Part shown: positions 59,957 to 64,000 of the stretch, in pieces
Numbering within the stretch: position 1 is the stretch's first letter
Layout of the letters: every line of letters starts with the position of its first letter
Origin: Emiliania huxleyi CCMP1516
Lineage: Eukaryota > Haptophyta > Isochrysidales > Noelaerhabdaceae
Assembly: GCF_000372725.1 (NCBI RefSeq)
Contig: NW_005201412.1
Coordinates: 263,643 to 327,642 of the forward strand
Direction of reading: 5' to 3'
DNA length: 64,000 bases
Made by a program: the position numbers and the translations under genes
The notes under the pieces: generated by a model
The model's input: the letters and a program-made list of their open reading frames with translations, nothing else
Databases searched by the model: none
Told to the model about the DNA's origin: nothing

Positions 59957-60172
59957 GCGCAGCGGAGCTGGGAATAGGACCGCCGCAAGCGGCGTGGCGT
60001 GGAGCGGTTGAGCATCCCTCCGGGGGCCCCTCTGCGCCGGGGAGGCGATGTTGGAGCTAGGACGCAAGCGTCCGTCGCCCTTTTCAAACTCGGGGCCCCA
60101 CTCCGCTACGCTCCGAGGCCTCCGACCCGAATTTGGAGGCCTGAAAGTTTAAGGTATTGCTGCGCAAAAGGG
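59957..60172 (+). repeat. Dispersed ~210-bp repeat, copy B
   Basis: Second copy of the element at 36065-36274 with small indels (an extra GAGGCCTC near 60116). Confidence 0.85.
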
Positions 60173-60285
60173 GTCGGACACAGGGCGCAGCTCATGCTAA
60201 GAGCTAGAAGGGGAGCTAGAGAGAACGACTACCCTGTCCCGTTATTGCGTACACCAACACCACAAAAGCTCTCTCTCTCCTGTCC

Positions 60286-60621
60286 TCACTCAGAGCACAG
60301 AGGGGGGTCACAACTACCGAGTCCCTCGACTAGCTGCCACGTTGCCGACCGAGAGCGGATCTCCTCCTGCTCCACAAGGAGGGTGGCCAAGGCTAAAGTC
60401 TTGCCGGAGCCGCCGGGCGCGTTGACGACTTGGAGAAGGTCGCCCTTGTACTTGTGCTTGTAGAGATGCTCGAGGGGGTGCTTTGTGGGGCGGTGCGCAG
60501 CCAGGCCAGCAGTGAGGGGAGGCGCACCCTCACTCTCCTCGGTTGCAGAGCTCGTCGGAGGCTGCGTCACGACGGGAGGGTCGCGACAGCAGTCCTCGGG
60601 CGAGCCGACGCGCATGTCCAA
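60286..60621 (-). pseudogene. Helicase-like fragment with Walker A motif
   Basis: Frame reads KHPLEHLYKHKYKGDLLQVV then NAPGGSGKTLALATLLVEQE. GGSGKT is a P-loop and the context (hydrophobic strand, N/GxPGGSGKT, helix) is that of Pif1/UvrD-type superfamily 1 helicases. No other helicase motif follows within the frame, so it looks like a stray piece, perhaps from a helicase-bearing mobile element. Confidence 0.4.
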
Positions 60622-61621
60622 CCAGCGCTGGGACTCGTTGTGACGGCAGACGCCGGCTGCCTCTCCAACCGCTTCTGCAGCGTCCTTCTCTGGGCTCGAT
60701 CAGCGGCTTTCCCTCAGTTGCTCCGAAGCACGGATTTGGCGGACGTTCTTGGTTTCAATTTTACGGATGTCTTGGCACCAGCTGACATCCCAGCTGAAGG
60801 CTTGTACGGCTCAGATCACATGGTTTCTGCACGGTATTCGGATTTTGCTATTTGCTCGTGTGGGGGTATATTGCAGATTTGTCAATGGTACCGCGTCTCC
60901 GTCTGCGACGCGGGCGCCTTGCTTGCGGGCAGAGCCCTTAGCCACCCTTTATATCTTGCGCGGTCAAAAGCGCGGGCAGTCTCTCGCATTGTCCGAATCG
61001 ACATCAGCGCCACTGCTTCGGCGGCTAAGCCATTTGCGGCGGGCGCGCCACCGGCAGCCGGCGGGGGACAAGTGCTCGAGGTGAGGGTGCCGGCAGCGGC
61101 GCACGGACGCGAGGTCGAGGTGGTCGTCGCGGCAGAGAAAATTTGAAGTGAGACGAAAAGTGTCCCGAGAACGGCCCCGCGAGTCGTACGTACCGTCTAC
61201 CGTCTACGAGTGATCCGCTCACTGATCTCGCGTCGCTCGGGCACTGACACGAGCTAAAATGTAAAAAAACATGTGTGTGTGTATATCCACCACTGGACTA
61301 CGCGTAATCGTACACCTATAGACTTCCAGCGGGCAGCGATGTGTGTTACGATCTCCTCCACACCGCACACGGCTGGCCACTGAGACTAGAGAGCCGTCAC
61401 GCGTAGGCCCGTACGAGCGGCCAGGGAGGGTATCGCATGCGTCAATGGCATGTACGAACAGCTAGCAGAATATCCCAGGACCCCCACCTCCTATCTGGCG
61501 CCCTCGCCGGCTGGAAGCTAGCAGCCGCACGGGGGCGCTGCCCCGAGCCGCGATGCAGCCGAGAATTGCCGCCAGAGTGAGCCGGGACGCGGAGGATGTG
61601 CGACCAACCCCGCCCCTCGAA
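60622..61621. other. Intergenic
   Basis: No supported gene; a plus-strand open frame to 61146 has weak coding character. Confidence 0.35.
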
Positions 61622-61945
61622 TTACTCCCCCTCCTCCAAACGGCGCCGCTTGGCGAACGGCGAGCCGTCGCCATCGCCTACGCAGAGAGAGCCGCCGAGC
61701 AAAGTTAGCCGAGATTGACCCGAGATCGCTCCTCGATGCAGACAGCCGGTCGGTGCCTCCCTCGCTGTTCGACGCCTCCACCGCCGATGCCGCAACCGGC
61801 GCCGGCGCTGCCTCAGCCTCCTCCATCTCAGTGTCGCGTGCGCCCTCGCCCTCGCCCTCGCCGCCGCCCTCGCCCTCGCCCTCGCCGCCGCCCTCGCCGC
61901 CGCCCTCGCCGCCGCCCTCGCCGCCGCCCTCGCCGCCACCCTCGC

Positions 61946-61977
<32 letters not shown>

Positions 61978-63801
61978 TCGTCGCCGGCGGCGCCTGCGTT
62001 GGCACTGAGCGCCGCCGCCGCCGCGCGCTTGCGCTCCGCGGCGTGCACCTTTCGCTTCCACCGCCGCTGGCGCTGGTAGCGGTGCATGTCCCTCTCTGCG
62101 CGCCGCTCGAACGGCCGCCTCTCCTCCTCGCTCAGCGTCGCGTACTCGCGCCGCAGCAGCTCCGCCACCTCCGCCGCCACGCCGCTGCTCGCAGCCCTCT
62201 CTCCGGTGGCCGCCTCGCAATGCCGCTTGTAGATCTGGATGGCGCTCATCGGCGGCACGACGCCGTCGAGCCCGCGCGCGCGGTGCGCCGCGCGCCGCCT
62301 CTCCCGCTCGGCCAGCAGCCACGCCGACTCGGCCGCCGACGCCTGCAGGAGGGCTCAGAGAAGCAGCTCAGAAAAGGGTCCCCGCCTCCGCCACGCCGCC
62401 TCTGCCGCCGCCGCCTCGGCGCGCAGAGTGCGCACGCCCTCGGCCGTCGAGCGCCAGATGGCGAGGGCCTCGTCGACCTCGTACTGCTCGAGGTCCTCCT
62501 CGTCGCCGTCGTCCATCACCACGTGGAAGAGAACCTCGCCATCCCCGACCTCAGTGTGCGTCGCCACCTCCGCCGCGCCCTCGCCGTTGCCCTCGCCGCC
62601 GCCGCCCGCGCCTTCGGCGACGCCACCCTCTGCCGAGGCGGCGGCCGCGACGCCAGCCTCGGGGCCCGCGACGCCAGCCTCCGGCCCCGCGAGGCGCGCC
62701 TCTGGATCCGCGCCACCGTCGGTCCGCGGGGTTGCCGCAAACGCCGCCGCGGCCTCCGCAGCATCGGTGCCGTTTGCCGCTTCGCCGCCGAACTCCGCCG
62801 CTGCGCCGCCGCCCTCCGGGGCTTCGTGGAGCGGCGAGCCGTCGGCGGGTTGGCTGGCGTCTGCCGATGCTGCCGCCGGCGGGTCGGCCGGCGGGTGCGG
62901 CTCTTGCGGCGAGGGCGCGGCGGAGGGCGGGAGGGCGGAGGGCGGGAGGGCGGAGGGCGGGAGGGCGGGCAGCCAGCGCGTGATTGTGCCGAGGAAGGGG
63001 CGGCCTCCGCCGATGCCTTGGAAGCGGCGCGCGACGCGAGCGCCGATGAGCTCGTGCCCCGCCTCGAGCCACCTACGGGCGGCCGGTCCTGTCCCTCGCC
63101 GTGCCCCGATGCCCCCCCCCCCCCCCCCCCGGGTAGCTGTGGCGCGCCCTTCCTCCTTGAGGCGAACCGCCTCGGCCTCCGCCTCGGCCGCCTCGGCCGC
63201 CTCCTCGGCCGCCGCCTCGGCCTCGGCTTTCTCCTCCTCGTCGAGCTCGAGCTCGAGCTCCGGGCCCGCCTGCGCCTGCTCTCGGGCGGGGTGGCGAAGG
63301 GGCAGGGCTGGAGCATGGCGCAAAGGCGCGACAGGTGATGAGAGGCCGAGGCACGCGTGCACTATTGAGGGCTCCCGCCTGCTCGAGCGCGCGCTTCCAC
63401 TGCTTTCGCATCGCCTTGGACTTGCCCGAGTACGGCATCTTGGCCGCGTACTCGTCCGCCCGCTCCGCAAACGGCACCATCGTGCCGTCGCAGCTGACCG
63501 TCGCAAAGTCGCGGCAGTCGCCAAAGGTTGTGCCGCAGAAGCGCACGCGCGCCTTCCATGCGGCGGCCGCCGCCTCGCCGCCGGGCACGCCTCCTGCGCT
63601 CGCCCCATCGCCGCCCTCGGCGGCCCCGGCCTCGTCGACCGCTGCCGGAGCCGAGCGCTGCTCGAGGCGGCGCACGCGGGCCGGCCACCACGGGAAGCCG
63701 GGCAACTTGGCCCAGACGAGCTCGCCGCGGCGGAACGGCTCGGCGCTCTGCACGGCGCCCTCGGCGGGCGATGGAGCCGGCGTGAGGATGGAGTCGGGCA
63801 T
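61622..63801 (-). CDS. PWWP / Tudor-like / HMG-box chromatin protein
   Basis: Exon 1 63801-63379 encodes a PWWP domain: RRGELVWAKLPGFPWWPARV, VRFCGTTFGDCRDFATVSCD and a basic helix KAMRKQWKRALEQ. Exon 2 starts at 63275 (AQAGPELELELDEEEK); a likely intron over the C-run at 63114-63131 joins to WLEAGHELIGARVARRFQGI, which with GDGEVLFHVVMDDGDEEDLE makes a Tudor/Agenet-like module that may read modified histone tails. A later exon has PPMSAIQIYKRHCEAATGER, LLRREYATLSEEERRPFERR and AERDMHRYQRQRRWKRK, an HMG-box-like DNA-bending domain. An (EGGG)n tract follows. The last exon, SPFAKRRRLEEGE and stop at 61622, ends in a nuclear signal. Several introns are GC-AG. Nuclear; role in chromatin is inferred from the domains. 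Confidence 0.75.
61845..61990. repeat. GCCGCCCTC-type tandem repeat inside the chromatin-protein gene
   Basis: About fifteen near-identical 9- to 12-bp units (CTCGCCGCCGCC) encode the (EGGG)n tract on the minus strand. Confidence 0.85.
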
Positions 63802-64000
63802 TGCTTCAGCCGCTACCCAATATGCCCCTCTCTAGCAACGCGGGAAAGATTAGTTTGCACGTCAGCTTTTCTTCTTTTTCTGGGAGCGCTCTGATTAAAT
63901 ACGGCGTCGCTGTCGATTGGCCATCGGCTGCCGCTGTGCTGCTGCGGGCAGCTGCACGTGACACCACACCCGCGCTTGTCCGCGGCGAGAAACATTCCGA
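63802..64000. other. Upstream region of the chromatin-protein gene
   Basis: Presumed promoter; no TATA box near the start. Nothing else seen to the window end. Confidence 0.3.

Overview
This is a GC-rich, intron-rich nuclear window (64 kb with one 100-base assembly gap) from a photosynthetic eukaryote, most likely a haptophyte alga of the Emiliania/Gephyrocapsa/Prymnesium kind. The evidence: a plastid leaf-type ferredoxin-NADP reductase, plant-type adenosylhomocysteinase, genes split by many short introns, and a very high share of GC-AG introns (25 of the 47 introns I traced by phase). An apparent selenoprotein also fits a selenium-using marine alga. The species call is inference.

Layout. 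1-1.3 kb: AI-2E/PerM-type transporter (minus, runs off the edge). 1.7-3.9 kb: protein with two copies of a DW...RGW module. 5.1-9.4 kb: 8-exon gene for a ~1,212-residue Ala/Glu/Lys coiled-coil protein built partly by an exon-block duplication. 9.7-17.0 kb: two adenosylhomocysteinase genes as a giant inverted repeat (arms 1,746 bp, apparently identical, spacer 3,850 bp) with a MITE in the spacer. 17-20 kb: little coding, strong palindromes. 20.1-21.5 kb: Lys-rich nuclear-type protein (gap in an intron). 21.5-25.7 kb: repeats and low complexity. 25.7-30.2 kb: 16-exon gene joining a GT34 glycosyltransferase to a sulfotransferase behind one membrane anchor. 32.6-34.1 kb: EF-hand mitochondrial carrier. 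34.9-36.0 kb: double glyoxalase-fold protein. 38.3-39.8 kb: ferredoxin-NADP reductase. 40.4-44.5 kb: SAM + PUB + HID1-type gene(s). 47.2 kb: small protein with a PAM2-like motif. 48.0-50.7 kb: DNA transposon with terminal inverted repeats and a DDE-like transposase. 51.5-52.4 kb: homeobox gene. 53.1-53.8 kb: four-pass membrane protein. 55.0-57.1 and 57.5-58.7 kb: two multi-pass membrane proteins. 59.1-59.8 kb: glutaredoxin whose first active-site Cys codon is TGA, with a SECIS-like hairpin ~100 nt after its stop. 60.3 kb: helicase fragment. 61.6-63.8 kb: PWWP/Tudor-like/HMG-box chromatin protein.

The genes are independent eukaryotic units, not an operon. Possible links: the GT34-sulfotransferase fusion suggests sulfated polysaccharide synthesis in the Golgi, and HID1-family proteins also act in Golgi traffic. 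The intergenic stretches carry several dispersed repeat families, microsatellites and hairpins. Exon boundaries were inferred by eye from splice signals, reading phase and family conservation, without transcript support.
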